From contig NW_025062479.1 in assembly GCF_000002995.4 (NCBI RefSeq), positions 13,835,721 to 13,899,720 of the forward strand: DNA of 64,000 nt, read 5' to 3'. The first letter of the stretch is position 1; every line of letters starts with the position of its first letter. The position numbers and the translations under genes are program-made. Positions 62,069-64,000 of this stretch are shown here, one piece after another. The DNA comes from Brugia malayi (lineage: Eukaryota; Nematoda; Chromadorea; Rhabditida; Onchocercidae). Under the pieces are notes generated by a model, which did no database searches, was not told the DNA's origin, and saw nothing but the letters and a program-made list of their open reading frames with translations.

Positions 62069-64000
62069 TAAGGAACCAATTAATTCCCACCGTAAAAAAA
62101 GTAACTATTGCATTTCAACGATCATTTTGACTTTTTGTAGGAGTAATGTGTTAAAACTAGTCAGTCCTCACAAATATGCAAATTTCACCACCATTATATG
62201 TTCACTACTAGGCTCAAAATGTTAATCATGATATTTTCCCTTATTTATATTAGTGTGGGTGAGTTAATCACTATGAGTAATTAATTTAATATCAGATTCT
62301 ACCTGAGCTAGTATTTTTTACATAACGTTAATATCAATGCCAACATTTAAAAAACACTATATTAAACATCCAATTCCTTCCAAGTTGAAATGTCAAACAC
62401 CTTTTAATAAGCCTAAAATATATGTAGTCCCTTTCTATTAAAAACTCTCAATATCAAAATGTAAAAAAGAGTAAAATTCATACTCTTTATTAAAATTTGT
62501 GCAAAAATTACAGACACGTTTTGAGAGCAAATAAAATTAAAGGACACAAGCAGTTAGAAAAAAAGCGGAAAAATTGCGTCCCGTCGAAATGAGCGAAATG
62601 GAACCGGGAACAGTCAGTTAAAATCACCGGAATTCATCATAAAACACAAAAATATATTCTTGACAAATTTCAATCAAATTTCAAAATTACGACTGAATAT
62701 CAATTAAATCAGGAGTAATCAAGCCACTGCCCTGATGTGCAATCAAAGAACAACGAAAAAAAAAAAAAGAAAAAGCAATATTTGTCATTAGAAATCTAAA
62801 TAAAACAATCAGCAATAGAAATAAAGAATGCACAAGCCTTTGTGGAAATGCTTAAAATAAATACAGTACAGAAAGCATTCCGAGACGCAAGTTTTTCTCG
62901 AATAAGATTTCAAAAATCAAATAAAATATTTTACAAAGAGAAAATAGCATAAAATACATTTAATATGCAAATCAATGGATTAAATTTCACTACTCCAAAG
63001 AAAAAATGTAATGGTTTGTAAGCGACAAAAATTTTATAGTCAAGGACCGACAATCGAATTCATCACCACCTCAACTGAGATCGTCCAACGACAACGAAAA
63101 ATGCAGGCTTACGAGAATTTCTGATATCTTTAAGTAATGACTTCTACTTTCTAGTTAGGAATAATGGTGGAAGTAAGACATTTACTTCAAACAACATGCA
63201 TTGTTATGGCTGAATCATCATTCCATTAAATTACAAAATTCTCTGAATAATAAAAAAAGAAAAACTGAGATCCTTCAAAACCTAAGACAGAGCATTATCA
63301 TTGATCGTTTTCTCTTTTTTAAGTAAAAACAAAAAAACAGTAGGAAGATAAAGTGAAAAGTGAAATAATAGTAAAATGAACTGTACTTTGCTTCATGCAC
63401 AACTAAATCCAAAAATGGATAATAATTAACTTGATAGTAATGCCACATTTCAGTAACACCTTGTGAAAAGAACAAGAACGATATTAAGAAAAAAACTTTT
63501 TCTGAGATCGTCGAAGTAACAAAAAATAAGCAGCATAAATATTCATCACATTTCAAGTTTTCATACATGAAAAATTAAATTGCATTTTTACGGAATATGA
63601 TGAGAAAGGATCTCGTAAAAGTGAAATAAATAGAAGGATGCAACAAAATTTGCAACGAATTATATCTATATATGCAAGGAATACATTCACTTACTTCACG
63701 TTTTTTACCAATTGATATTTTTGAAATTACGAATTGTATTCCAAGACGTGTGCAACTTCTTCAAACTTTCCATGAAGTCCTTCTCAATTCCGTAACGATT
63801 TGTTTGATTTTTCAAAATATCACTGAGATGGCTGCAAAAACAAACAGCTTTTCCAAATATAAAGTTTTTGTAACTTTTATTCCAATTAAAATTTATGTTT
63901 CGATTACAGTTACTGTAAATGTTCCAGAAATCCTTCTCAATTCCGTAACGATTTGTTTGATTTTTCAAAATATCACTGAGAGGCGATCATAAGTATAAAG
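62069..64000. other. 5' flank of the phosphatase gene, no firm gene
   Basis: Mostly non-coding. Two pieces have more balanced composition: plus strand 63044-63125 after a TATAG (TIEFITTSTEIVQRQRKMQA, ending in TGA) and minus strand about 63384-63464 after a CACAAG (TEMWHYYQVNYYPFLDLVV). The second sits in an ATG-initiated 97-codon frame, 63275-63568, with hydrophobic ends. Neither has neighbours or domains that would make it a gene call. Confidence 0.45.
63774..63981. repeat. 55-bp direct repeat
   Basis: 63774-63828 and 63927-63981 match with one difference (GAAGTCC against GAAATCC, then TTCTCAATTCCGTAACGATT and onward to CACTGAGA). The copies are 153 bases apart, with unrelated sequence between them. 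Confidence 0.92.

Noticed and set aside
62560..62640. GC-richer plus-strand piece (KLRPVEMSEMEPGTV)
   Set aside because: It is only 18 codons long, without splice context or a partner exon; it may be repeat-derived.

Overview
The window is about three-quarters A+T, full of homopolymer runs, and carries intron-rich protein genes with short exons, GT-AG introns and conserved splice phases. An almost complete reading of a hemicentin (HIM-4 type) gene and a nematode-style tyrosine phosphatase point to a nematode. Strong A+T bias combined with dense introns fits a spirurid/filarial (clade III) worm better than Strongyloides, but this is inference; no rRNA or mitochondrial marker is present to fix the species. 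I found no tRNA, rRNA, CRISPR array or bacterial gene.

Layout. (1) 1-5963, plus strand: the 3' end of a cysteine-rich ADAM10/17-like gene, four exons with matching phases, ending in a hydrophobic tail. (2) 6432-42430, minus strand: hemicentin, read here as 60 exons (8619 nt, 2873 residues, no stop, all phases consistent): signal peptide, von Willebrand A domain, a linker region, 26 complete I-set immunoglobulin domains and half of a 27th. The C-terminus is not reached. (3) 23201-27341, plus strand: a six-exon gene for a 243-residue four-transmembrane protein, nested inside a 9.5 kb hemicentin intron on the opposite strand. (4) 42.4-48 kb: the hemicentin 5' flank and sparse intergenic DNA, with one doubtful minus-strand reading frame built on a 42-bp tandem repeat. 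(5) 48.1-50.1 kb, minus strand: a small membrane protein gene with two candidate last exons. (6) 51.7 kb, plus strand: an isolated terminal exon with two membrane segments. (7) 52.88-56.19 kb: a 3.3 kb structure bounded by long (over 500 bp) inverted repeats, holding a decayed spliced gene, a four-copy 34-bp minisatellite and a 292-bp direct repeat; it looks like a foldback or long-TIR mobile element. (8) 58304-62068, minus strand: a complete nine-exon protein tyrosine phosphatase (399 residues) with all catalytic motifs. (9) 62.1-64 kb: no firm gene; a 55-bp direct repeat.

The genes do not form one pathway. Hemicentin and the ADAM-like protein both act at or outside the cell surface, and the arrangement of opposite-strand genes inside or against the huge hemicentin gene is the main structural theme. 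Gene models here were assembled by eye from frames, splice sites and phase continuity, so single exon ends may be off by a few bases.
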